A stretch of 64,000 nt of DNA from an uncultured Pedosphaera sp. (GTDB lineage Bacteria; Verrucomicrobiota; Verrucomicrobiia; Limisphaerales; Pedosphaeraceae), in the NCBI GenBank assembly GCA_903918755.1, contig CAIXFN010000014.1, positions 265,570 to 329,569 on the forward strand, written 5' to 3'. The notes beneath the pieces were generated by a model that did no database searches, was not told the DNA's origin, and saw nothing but the letters and a program-made list of their open reading frames with translations. Positions 29,224 through 37,103 of the stretch are shown here, piece by piece (the first letter of the stretch is position 1; each line of letters opens with the position of its first letter). Position numbers and translations under genes: made by a program.

Positions 29224-30114
29224 ATGCCGAATCCCTGGACTGGAAAAGGAAACCCTTATACTCGTAAAGAAGTCATTGAGCGTCTGCGCGCCACGCTGAA
29301 AAAGGGACAACCCCTGATTGCCGCCGGCGCCGGCACTGGCATTAGTGCCAAGTTTATCGAACGGGGTGGGGCGGACCTCATCATCATCTACAACTCCGGA
29401 CGCTTCCGCATGGCGGGGCATGGTTCCACCGCCGGCTTGATGGCGTATGGTGATGCCAATGCCGTGGCCATGGAAATCGGCGAGTTCGAAGTCTTGCCCG
29501 TCGTGGAGGAGATTCCCGTGATTTGCGGGGTTCATGCCACCGACCCCCGCCGGCGTATGTGGCATTGGTTGCTGCAGGTCAAGGACATGGGCTTTTCCGG
29601 TGTGAATAATTTTCCGACCCATACCATTGTGGACGGTCATTTTCGCCAGGTTTTGGAGGAAACCGGCATGAGCGTGCAAAAAGAGTATGAGATGGTCGCG
29701 CTGGCCTGCAAAATGGACCTGTTCAGCATCGTTTATGTGGCCACCGCCGCGGAGGCTAAATTAATGGCGGAAGCCGGGGCGGATGCCATCATCGCGCATG
29801 TCGGAACCACGATCGGTGGCTCGATTGGCGTGACTGGGGCGGTTTGTACCATGGATGATGCCGTGGCCCGCACCCAAAGTATCATTGATGGTGCCCGCAA
29901 AGTGCGGAAGGACATTTTCTTCCTCTCCCATGGCGGACCAATTTGCACGCCGGAGGACGCGGCTTACATCAACGAGCACACCGATTGTGTGGGATTCGTC
30001 GGCGCTTCCAGCCTGGAACGTATCGCCGTGGAAAAATCCCTCACGGATCTGACGCGCAAATTCAAGACCATCCCCGTTCGCAAGGAGTCCCTGAGCCCAT
30101 TTAGGAAAAAATGA
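29224..30114 (+). CDS. PEP-hydrolase-family TIM-barrel protein
   Basis: This 296-residue protein matches the phosphoenolpyruvate hydrolase-like / TIM-barrel signal family. Landmarks are AAGAGTGISAKFIERGGADL near residue 33, YNSGRFRMAGHGSTAGLMAYGDAN near residue 58, GVHATDPRR near residue 102 and HVGTTIGGSIG near residue 195. It has no signal peptide and is cytosolic. Its stop faces, at 18 bases, the stop of a Tm-1-like gene. These two families are commonly neighbours in bacteria and are the two halves of the fused plant Tm-1 virus-resistance protein. The true substrate is unknown; PEP hydrolysis is only the family name. Confidence 0.85.
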   Translation: MPNPWTGKGNPYTRKEVIERLRATLKKGQPLIAAGAGTGISAKFIERGGADLIIIYNSGRFRMAGHGSTAGLMAYGDANAVAMEIGEFEVLPVVEEIPVICGVHATDPRRRMWHWLLQVKDMGFSGVNNFPTHTIVDGHFRQVLEETGMSVQKEYEMVALACKMDLFSIVYVATAAEAKLMAEAGADAIIAHVGTTIGGSIGVTGAVCTMDDAVARTQSIIDGARKVRKDIFFLSHGGPICTPEDAAYINEHTDCVGFVGASSLERIAVEKSLTDLTRKFKTIPVRKESLSPFRKK

Positions 30115-30132
30115 GACCGCGCCCGGTGCCCC

Positions 30133-31365
30133 CTAGGCACTGACCGGTTGCCCGGCCTTCGCCCGGGCCAGGTTCTCCAGCAAAGCGTTGGCGCAGGCGG
30201 TGGCAAAGGCGGGATCGTTGATGGCGCAATCCATCTCGATCACCGGAATATCCCGGCGCAAACCGGATTTCAGGGCCGCGAATAACGCGGTGTCCGCTTC
30301 ACTGTCCGCGAACGGTTGTCCCGGTTCACTGATCACGCTGACGCCGCCCCGGGGCAACAGCACTGTCACCGGTCCTTGGGAAAGATTCAATTTCTCTGCC
30401 AGAATTGCCCCGAGGCACGCGCATTCCGCCGGGGACGTCCGCATCAAAGTCACTTGCGGATTGTGCGCGTAAAATTTGCGCCCCTGATATTTTGCCGGGA
30501 CGGTTTCCGGCGCGTTGAAGTTCACCATGTCCAGACAGCCCGGGGTGACGATCGCCGGTACCCCCATGCGCGCTGCCGCCTCCAGCCGGGTTGGCCCCGC
30601 CGAAAGCACCCCGCCGGCCAGTTCATCCGCCCATTCTGTGGTGGTGATGTCCAACACCCCGGCGACCAGTCCGGTTTCGATGAGGGACTCCATTATCCGT
30701 CCCCCGGTGCCGGTGGCGTGAAATACCAGGACCTCGTAGCCAGCCGCCTCCAGGAGTTTGCGGGCGACTTGCACACAATCGGTCGTGTTGCCAAACATGC
30801 TGGCCACGATTACCGGCTTGTCCGCCGCGACCGGCACGACGGCCTCCACCATGCCGCAGATAGCCCCCGCCGCCCGGGTTAGTATTTGCCGTGAAATCCG
30901 GTTTAGGCCGGCCACGTCCACGATGCTGGGAAACATTACAATATCCTTCACCCCAAGGTATTGGGCGGTGTTGCCACTCGCCAGGGTGGACACCATCACT
31001 TTGGGGAAACCGATCGGCAAAGCGCGCATTCCCGCCGTGCCGATGGCGGTGCCGCCTCCTCCTCCCAGGGAGATCACGCCATCGATCCGCTTTTCCGCCA
31101 ACAATCGGGCGAGGATGCGGGGAGCCCCTTCCGCCATGGCTTTGACGGCCTCGCCCCGGTCATGGCGGGCCACCAGGCTCTGATAGTCAACTCCCGCCGC
31201 GGCGGTCACCTCCTGCCGGGTGACATCGGGTGCCAGCGTTGGTGCGCCAAGGATGCCCACATCGATCACCAGAGTTTGGTGCCCGCGGGCGCGGATTTGT
31301 TGTGCGACGAACCCATGTTCCTCGCCCTTAGTGTCCATCGTCCCCAAAATTGCGATTGTCGCCAT
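30133..31365 (-). CDS. Tm-1-like (UPF0261) ATP-binding protein
   Basis: The 410-residue protein starts MATIAILGTMDTKGEEHGFV and contains SLGGGGGTAIGT near residue 100, VSTLASGNTAQYLGVKDI near residue 130, and ASMFGNTTDCVQVARKLLEA near residue 200, all hallmarks of the UPF0261/Tm-1 N-terminal fold that binds ATP. I chose the ATG at 31365; the frame is open to 31398, but those 11 residues (MIMLDAKPRII) do not belong to the family. It is convergent with the TIM-barrel gene, its usual partner, and divergent from a secreted GH71/99-like gene. The biochemical role is unknown. Confidence 0.88.
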   Translation of the reverse strand: MATIAILGTMDTKGEEHGFVAQQIRARGHQTLVIDVGILGAPTLAPDVTRQEVTAAAGVDYQSLVARHDRGEAVKAMAEGAPRILARLLAEKRIDGVISLGGGGGTAIGTAGMRALPIGFPKVMVSTLASGNTAQYLGVKDIVMFPSIVDVAGLNRISRQILTRAAGAICGMVEAVVPVAADKPVIVASMFGNTTDCVQVARKLLEAAGYEVLVFHATGTGGRIMESLIETGLVAGVLDITTTEWADELAGGVLSAGPTRLEAAARMGVPAIVTPGCLDMVNFNAPETVPAKYQGRKFYAHNPQVTLMRTSPAECACLGAILAEKLNLSQGPVTVLLPRGGVSVISEPGQPFADSEADTALFAALKSGLRRDIPVIEMDCAINDPAFATACANALLENLARAKAGQPVSA

Positions 31366-31501
31366 AATAATCCGTGGTTTTGCATCCAACATTATCATTC
31401 CGCCGTCGGCAGGTTAAGCAATTTGATGCCGGAGAATTGCCTGAATGCGGGACGTTGCTGCGGAGTCAAATTGAAATTGCATTCACTTGATCGATAATCT
31501 T

Positions 31502-32872
31502 ATGCCACCACTGGTTCGTGGATGTTTTACTCTCCTGCTAACCGCCATCGTTTGTGGAATGTTTATTTCCAACTCCCCGGCGGCGGGGGTTCCGGATGTG
31601 GTCATTCCCGAGGTGACCGAGGATTGGGGTGATCCCGGGCAGATGGATCGCCTGGCGGTGATTGAACATACCATGCGGTCCTACCATGGGCCGAGCCATT
31701 CGGGGGTGAATCCGGGTACGCTGACCGGCAAGGTAATGGCCGGCTATCAAGGCTGGTTTGCCGCCCGGGGCGACGCATCGCAGCGGGGTTGGGCTCATTG
31801 GGAACTGCAGGGCCGGTTTGAACCGGGAAGCTGCAAGATTGATCTCTGGCCGGATGTCCGGGAGCTTTCCTCCCCGGAACGCTATGCCACCCCGTTTTTG
31901 CATGCCGATGGCCGGAACGCGGAAGTTTTCAGCTCTTTTAATCGCCGCACCGTTCTCCGGCATTTCCAATGGATGCAGGAGTACGGTCTGGACGGGGTAT
32001 TCGTGCAACGATTCATCACCGAAACCGCCGGGGCCAAATCTCTGCGCCATGTCAACGTCGTCTTGGACCACTGCCGCGAGGGCGCGAACCTTTATGGTCG
32101 CACCTACGCCGTCATGTATGACTTGAGCGGCTTGGGGAGCAATCAAATCCAACGGGTAGTGGAAGATTGGAAGTTGCTCGTGGACCGCATGCACATCACC
32201 GGCGATCCGGCTTACTTGCACCATAACGGCAGACCCGTGGTCTCCGTCTGGGGCCTCGGCTTCAATGACCGGCGCCGCTACACCCTCAGCGAAGGAGCGG
32301 AGTTGGTAAAATTTCTGAAAGATGACCCAAAATATGGCGGTTGCACCGTCATGCTGGGGGTCCCAACTTATTGGCGGACGTTAACGCGCGACACTCTGAA
32401 TGACCCTGCTTTACATGAGCTCATTCTCCAGGCGGATATCGTCAGCCCCTGGACCGTGGGGCGGTATTCCAACGACCGGGAAGTGGCCGATTACGCAGAG
32501 AAGACCATGAAACCGGATGCCCAATGGTGTCGGGAGCATGGCAAGGATTTCCTCCCCGTGGTTTTCCCCGGTTTTAGTTGGCATAACATGTTTCCGGCTT
32601 CCCGCAGCAACCAGATCCCCCGCCGCCACGGGGAATTCCTTTGGGGGCAATTTGTGCAAGCCCGCAAAGCCGGGGTCTCGATGGTCTATCAGGCCATGTT
32701 CGACGAAGTCGACGAAGGCACCGCCATCTTTAAATGTACCGATGACCCGCCCATCGGCGCTTCCCAATTTGTGAACCTCGAGGGTCTTCCCAGCGATTTT
32801 TACCTGAAGTTGGTCGGCCAGGGGGGGAAACTGATTCGGGGAGAGATCCCGGTTACCGATAAATTTCCATGA
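31502..32872 (+). CDS. secreted glycoside hydrolase family 71/99-like protein
   Basis: The 456-residue protein has an N-terminal signal peptide (MPPLVRGCFTLLLTAIVCG). The body resembles GH71/99-like proteins annotated as xylosidase/arabinosidase in Bacteroidetes: GKVMAGYQGWFAARGD near residue 75, WAHWELQGRF, IDLWPDVRELS near 115, GLDGVFVQRFI near 165 and YAVMYDLSGL near 205. The ATG at 31502 is preferred over an in-frame TTG at 31487. No lipobox was seen, so it is probably periplasmic or secreted. Substrate unknown; polysaccharide cleavage is inferred from the family. Confidence 0.82.
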   Translation: MPPLVRGCFTLLLTAIVCGMFISNSPAAGVPDVVIPEVTEDWGDPGQMDRLAVIEHTMRSYHGPSHSGVNPGTLTGKVMAGYQGWFAARGDASQRGWAHWELQGRFEPGSCKIDLWPDVRELSSPERYATPFLHADGRNAEVFSSFNRRTVLRHFQWMQEYGLDGVFVQRFITETAGAKSLRHVNVVLDHCREGANLYGRTYAVMYDLSGLGSNQIQRVVEDWKLLVDRMHITGDPAYLHHNGRPVVSVWGLGFNDRRRYTLSEGAELVKFLKDDPKYGGCTVMLGVPTYWRTLTRDTLNDPALHELILQADIVSPWTVGRYSNDREVADYAEKTMKPDAQWCREHGKDFLPVVFPGFSWHNMFPASRSNQIPRRHGEFLWGQFVQARKAGVSMVYQAMFDEVDEGTAIFKCTDDPPIGASQFVNLEGLPSDFYLKLVGQGGKLIRGEIPVTDKFP

Positions 32873-32900
32873 ACTGCCATTTGAATCTGTACCGCTGGCA

Positions 32901-32930
32901 CCCGGGCCGGTCCGGGCCGATTTGCTTTTT
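32901..32930 (+). terminator. possible weak terminator after the GH71/99-like gene
   Basis: CCCGG (32901-32905) can pair with CCGGG (32912-32916) around a 6-base loop, and after CC-GA a T-rich stretch (TTTGCTTTTT) follows. The stem is short and the T-run interrupted, so the call is weak. Confidence 0.3.
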
Positions 32931-33055
32931 CCCCGGTTCGCACTCGCATTCTGTTGTTGGTACGAGTCCTGCTGTAGCGTCACTTTGGCAGGGAAACCCG
33001 GTTTCCGGTCGTCGTCGACCATCTGCGTGGTCGACCCGTCCTTGAAAATAGGCCT

Positions 33056-33084
33056 TTGACAGGGCGCGGATTCACTCCTAGCCT
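33056..33084 (+). promoter_or_regulatory. candidate sigma-70 promoter for the NtrC-type regulator
   Basis: A perfect -35 TTGACA (33056-33061) is followed after 17 bases by TAGCCT (33079-33084; 3 of 6 to TATAAT). The start would be near 33091, giving a very short leader before the ATG at 33102. Confidence 0.45.
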
Positions 33085-33101
33085 CCCGGTATCAAGCTCT
33101 T

Positions 33102-34526
33102 ATGGGCACAGATCAATTAATCAGCAATCCAGTGGGCGGCGCCGAAAGCGGCCGTCGCAAGCCCGTTCGCATCCTTGTGGCGGACGACGATGAGTCGATT
33201 CGCCGTCTGCTCGAATACAGCCTGCGTAGTGCCGGTTACGACCCGGTGGTGGCGCGTCACGGCGGGGAAGCCATCGCCTTGTCCGGGCGGGAATTCGCTT
33301 GTGCCCTGATCGACCTCAAGATGCCCGAAGCGGATGGTTTAACGGTATTGCGCCAACTCAAGGCCCAGCATCCCGATCTGCCCGTCATCATCATTTCCGC
33401 CGTAGGCCAGATTCGGGAGGCCGTCTCCGCGGTGAAGCAGGGGGCTTTTGAATTCATTGCCAAACCCTTCGAATTGGAGGAGTTGCTCGCCGTGGTGAGT
33501 TCCGCCCTCCAGTTGGGCCGCGCCCTCCGCGAGAATCGTGAGTTGCGGGAAGCCGTCTCCGTGCCCGCTCCCGATGAAAGTTTCGTCGGCATTTCTCCGG
33601 CCGCTGAAAGACTCCGCCAGACCGTGCGAACCATCGGCCCGCGGGATTCCACGGTGCTCCTGACCGGCGAAAGCGGCGTCGGCAAGAGTTTGCTGGCGCG
33701 CATGATTCACCGGGCCAGCCTACGGGCCGGCAAGCCGTTCGTGACCACCAGTTGCCCCGCGTTGCCGAGCGAATTGCTGGAATCGGAAATGTTCGGGCAT
33801 GAGCGCGGGGCTTTCACCGGGGCCGTGAACCGCCGCATCGGCCGTTTTGAAATGGCCAGCGGGGGCACCCTTTTTCTGGACGAGATCGCCGAGTTGCCGC
33901 TCGCGCTTCAGGCCAAATTGTTGAATGTATTGCATGACCGGCAGTTTCATCGCGTGGGGGGCTCGGAACTGCAGACGGCCGACATCCGCCTGGTGGCGGC
34001 GACCAATGCCGATCTGGCCGAAAAAGTGGACCGGAAGGAATTTCGTGCCGATCTCTACTACCGGATCAATGTCATCCCCCTCGTCATCCCTCCTTTGCGC
34101 GAGCGCATCGAGGATTTGCCTTTGCTGGCCGAGCAAGTCCTGGCTAAGGGAGCTGCGGCCGAAGGGCGTGAACCCCTGCGCCTGAGCCCAGGTGCCTTGG
34201 ACGCCATGTCTCATTACTCCTGGCCCGGGAACATTCGGGAACTCCAAAATGTGCTGGAGCGCGCTTCCGCATTCTGTGGCGGTTCCCAGATTCGTCCGGA
34301 GGACCTGCCCGAGGAAATCAACCGTACGCCCCGCACCGTCGTCCATCCAGACCCCAAGCATCCCGTGGTCCCCCAATTGGGCGGTTGGGCGCTGGAAGAT
34401 GTGGAGCGATTGTGCTTGGAGCAAACGTTGGTCCTTTGCGGCGGCAATAAGGTTGCTGCCGCCCGGTCCCTGGGCGTAACGGAGAAAACCGTTTACAATA
34501 AGATCGCCCGGTTGGGACTGCGCTGA
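33102..34526 (+). CDS. sigma-54-dependent response regulator, NtrC family
   Basis: The 474-residue protein has a receiver domain (about 22-135: LVADDDE, ALIDLKMPEADG and AKPFELEE), a AAA+ domain (about 160-385) and a Fis-type helix-turn-helix (about 435-472, NKVAAARSLGVTEKTVYNKI). The AAA+ domain has Walker A GESGVGKS near 187, the sigma-54-contacting GAFTGA motif near 228, and Walker B GGTLFLDEIAE near 250. It should therefore activate sigma-54 promoters when phosphorylated. No kinase is in the same operon; the HNOBA-type kinase 437 bases downstream is the nearest candidate partner, which is inference. Confidence 0.95.
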   Translation: MGTDQLISNPVGGAESGRRKPVRILVADDDESIRRLLEYSLRSAGYDPVVARHGGEAIALSGREFACALIDLKMPEADGLTVLRQLKAQHPDLPVIIISAVGQIREAVSAVKQGAFEFIAKPFELEELLAVVSSALQLGRALRENRELREAVSVPAPDESFVGISPAAERLRQTVRTIGPRDSTVLLTGESGVGKSLLARMIHRASLRAGKPFVTTSCPALPSELLESEMFGHERGAFTGAVNRRIGRFEMASGGTLFLDEIAELPLALQAKLLNVLHDRQFHRVGGSELQTADIRLVAATNADLAEKVDRKEFRADLYYRINVIPLVIPPLRERIEDLPLLAEQVLAKGAAAEGREPLRLSPGALDAMSHYSWPGNIRELQNVLERASAFCGGSQIRPEDLPEEINRTPRTVVHPDPKHPVVPQLGGWALEDVERLCLEQTLVLCGGNKVAAARSLGVTEKTVYNKIARLGLR

Positions 34527-34963
34527 GTGCCCTGCCGGCCCTGACCGGAAGCCTTCCCCGGAACCTTCCCCACGCGAAATCCGTCGCCTACCTCGCGATT
34601 GCGCTTGGTATTGGCTTCGCGCATTTACCCATTCAAGTCCTGCTCGTCCGAATTTCCAAGTCTTCAGCCGCCGGGGCTCGAGCTATTCCCTCGGACTTTT
34701 TCTTGGCATTTCAACTGCTCATGGTGGCGCCAATGCTGCCGGAAATTTGGTGAATTGATAAAATCATGAGCAAATTAATTAGGCACTTAGGGATGGGATT
34801 GAAAAAATTACACCCCTGTTTATCCCTGCATGATATTTTTTTTAGCCTCTTCGCCGGATCACATCGATGTGATTGCTTGTGCGGTTGAGCAATGTGGATA
34901 ATTCATAAAAATAATACAGCTTCCTAACCGGCTTACCGAGTATTTACGCCAAATCTGAAGGGG
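34527..34963. other. 437-base non-coding gap between NtrC-type regulator and kinase
   Basis: No coding sequence or RNA gene is apparent. The left part is GC-rich and contains the sigma-54-like elements listed separately (34703-34739). The right 200 bases are strikingly AT-rich (for example around 34741-34930), as expected of a regulatory region. Confidence 0.6.
34703..34739 (+). promoter_or_regulatory. two tandem sigma-54-type (-24/-12) promoter-like elements
   Basis: Element one is TTGGCATTTCAACTGCT (34703-34719), with GG at 34705-34706 and GC at 34717-34718, the exact 10-base spacing needed. Element two is TGGCGCCAATGCTGC (34725-34739), again GG-N10-GC. The first keeps YTGGCA and TGCT of the consensus. 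Both read toward the kinase at 34964 and lie just downstream of a sigma-54 activator gene. GG-N10-GC arises often by chance in GC-rich DNA, so this remains a candidate. Confidence 0.35.
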
Positions 34964-37051
34964 ATGATGAACGCTGGATTGGGCATTTCCGCATCGCAAA
35001 GTGACTGGGCTTTTCCGGTGGTTCATCCGCTTTCTCCGGCTGAGATTGCGTCGATCTTTCCTTTTTATCTGGGATTCGACGCGGCCGGTCGAATCGCCCA
35101 TTTCGGTGGCAAAGTCCCGGAAATCTGTCCCGGCTTGCGCAGCGGCGAGTTGCTTTCGGCCCGTTTCGAGTTTCTCCGTCCCAAGGTCGACTTCACCCCG
35201 GCCAGTTTTGCGTCACTCGCACGGTTGCCGGGTGAGTTTGTCCTCTTGCGTTGTCGCTTCTCGGGCCGGCTGCTGCGGGGCCAGGTCTTGGTCCGCTCGG
35301 GCGGCCAGGATTTTCTGTTTCTGGGTACGCCTTGTCCCATCCCCAACTATGTGGCGGCAGGCTTCGACCACGGGCTCGTGGACCCCATGGCGGTTGCTTC
35401 CCACCCGATGGGGACCGTGAGCGATAGCGAGGCACTGCCCGCAATTCATGCCTTGCAGGCTGGGATGGAGGGGCTCCGGAGGTTAAACGAAGATCTTTAC
35501 CGGAAAAACGTGGAACTGCGCGAGGCCAATCGGGAATTACAGGAACGCCACGCGGCACTTCAGCAGCAGGAAGCCCACATTCGCCTGATGAGCCTCGTTG
35601 CTTCCCACACCGAGCATGGAATCGTGATCACTGATGTCGCGGGCCGGACGCTTTGGATCAACGCCGGCTTCACTCAATTAACGGAATACTCCCTCGCGGA
35701 ACTCCTCGGGCGCACTCCCGGTTCGGTCCTGCAGGGACCCGCGTCTGACCCCGAGGTTGTTGCCTACATTCGAGGGCGGATGCACGAGTGCCTGCCCTTT
35801 CAGGCCGAGTTGATCAATTACACGAAATCTGGGCGGACTTACTGGGTCAGTTTGGAGGTTCAACCGGTTTATGATTCCCACGGTACGGTCACGAATTTTT
35901 TGGCCATCGAACGGGATATCAGTGAGCGCAAACGCATTGAGGCCGAACTCACTTCTCAGCGGGAGTTGCTCCTGGCCACTCTATCCAGCATGCTGGATGG
36001 CATCATTGTTGTGGATGAACAAATGCGCATCCGCCTCGTCAATCCCGCCGCGGCAAGAATCACCGGCTGGGAGCCAACGGCGGCCGCCGGCCGCCTGTTG
36101 AGTGAGATCTTCACCCAAATCAGTGAGCCCGGCATCCCTGGGAATCCGCCCGAAACTCCCCCGCAATGGATGACCACCGCCTTCTCCCGCGGGGCGGTGG
36201 CCGGCGATCCGGCTTCCTTGCCGGAAAGCGTGCTCCTCCGCACGGCGAAAGGGGAGTGTTACTCGGTGGCGGCCAGCGCCGTGCCGCTGCTCGGTAAAGC
36301 GGGTGAAATCAGCGGCGGTCTGCTGGTCTTGCGCGACGTCTCGGCCGGCATGGAATTGGAACAAATGCGGGAGGATCTCGTGCAGGCCGTTTCCCACGAA
36401 CTCCGCACCCCTCTGACATCCATTCTCGGTTTCCTCCCGGCGTTGCTCGAAGACCAGGAACTTTCCCGGGGTAAACAACTGGAATTCCTTAACATCATTA
36501 ACCTGCAGGCCACCCGGATTCGCCATTTGGTTGAAAACATCCTCGAAATCTCCCGGGTGGAGTCCCGCAACTCAACCTTTGTGGACGTTCCCCTCGATTT
36601 GCGGCAGGTGGCGCAGGCCAGTTTGCAGGAAGTGCAATCTCAGGCGGGCGCCAAGTCGGTGCAAATTTTGCTGGATTTGCCCGCTACTCCCCTGGGATTT
36701 TGCGGCGACGCCGTGGAACTTCAGTCCGTGATCACCAATCTGCTGACGAATGCCATCAAATTCACCCCCGCCCGGGGGACCGTGGATCTGCAACTCCGGC
36801 AAGGGAACGGTGAATTCACCATTGTCGTCCAGGATACCGGCACGGGGATTCCCCCGGAGGCTTTGGACCATATCTTTGAAAAATTCTACCGGGTCCGCCA
36901 ACCGGGATCCCAAGTTCCGGGAACCGGTCTCGGTCTGGCGATCGTGCGGCGCATCGTCCAGCATTATCACGGCCACATTGAAGTGGAAAGCGCCCCCGGG
37001 GCCGGTGCTTGCTTCCGGATTTATCTGCCTTCCTCCACGACGCGTGGTTGA
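34964..37051 (+). CDS. sensor histidine kinase with HNOBA-like N-terminus, two PAS domains (paralogue 1)
   Basis: A 695-residue cytosolic kinase. Residues about 25-165 resemble the HNOBA (heme-NO-binding-associated) domain: FPFYLGFDAAGRI, then ICPGLRSGELLS, LLRGQVLV and FLFLGTPCP in the usual order. A coiled coil follows (about 174-208). PAS domains are at about 211-330 and 338-460. HisKA has its His in AVSHELRTPLTS (about 478), and the ATPase domain has NLLTNAIKFT (about 592) and [11 protein letters not shown] (about 653). No receiver is attached. The protein is a clear paralogue of the kinase at 39028-41133. No H-NOX gene was found in the window. The ATG at 34967 is an alternative start. 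Confidence 0.9.
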   Translation: MMNAGLGISASQSDWAFPVVHPLSPAEIASIFPFYLGFDAAGRIAHFGGKVPEICPGLRSGELLSARFEFLRPKVDFTPASFASLARLPGEFVLLRCRFSGRLLRGQVLVRSGGQDFLFLGTPCPIPNYVAAGFDHGLVDPMAVASHPMGTVSDSEALPAIHALQAGMEGLRRLNEDLYRKNVELREANRELQERHAALQQQEAHIRLMSLVASHTEHGIVITDVAGRTLWINAGFTQLTEYSLAELLGRTPGSVLQGPASDPEVVAYIRGRMHECLPFQAELINYTKSGRTYWVSLEVQPVYDSHGTVTNFLAIERDISERKRIEAELTSQRELLLATLSSMLDGIIVVDEQMRIRLVNPAAARITGWEPTAAAGRLLSEIFTQISEPGIPGNPPETPPQWMTTAFSRGAVAGDPASLPESVLLRTAKGECYSVAASAVPLLGKAGEISGGLLVLRDVSAGMELEQMREDLVQAVSHELRTPLTSILGFLPALLEDQELSRGKQLEFLNIINLQATRIRHLVENILEISRVESRNSTFVDVPLDLRQVAQASLQEVQSQAGAKSVQILLDLPATPLGFCGDAVELQSVITNLLTNAIKFTPARGTVDLQLRQGNGEFTIVVQDTGTGIPPEALDHIFEKFYRVRQPGSQVPGTGLGLAIVRRIVQHYHGHIEVESAPGAGACFRIYLPSSTTRG

Positions 37052-37096
37052 GGGGGGATGGAACGCGAATTCCCGTTCCGCCAGGGGGATCCCCCC
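37052..37096. terminator. long hairpin between convergent genes
   Basis: GGGGGGAT plus GGAACG (37052-37065) pairs with CGTTCC (37074-37079) and ATCCCCCC (37089-37096), with a 9-base bulge on the 3' side. It starts directly at the kinase stop and ends 8 bases before the stop of the convergent GH27 gene. No T-run is present, so it is a probable bidirectional barrier or 3'-end stabiliser and not a classical terminator. Confidence 0.4.
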
Positions 37097-37103
37097 ATCC
37101 GGC

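Noticed and set aside
31471..31500. TTGAAA-N16-GATAAT promoter just before the GH71/99-like gene
   Set aside because: The -10 would end 4 bases before the ATG, placing the transcription start inside the gene; likely chance unless a later start is used.
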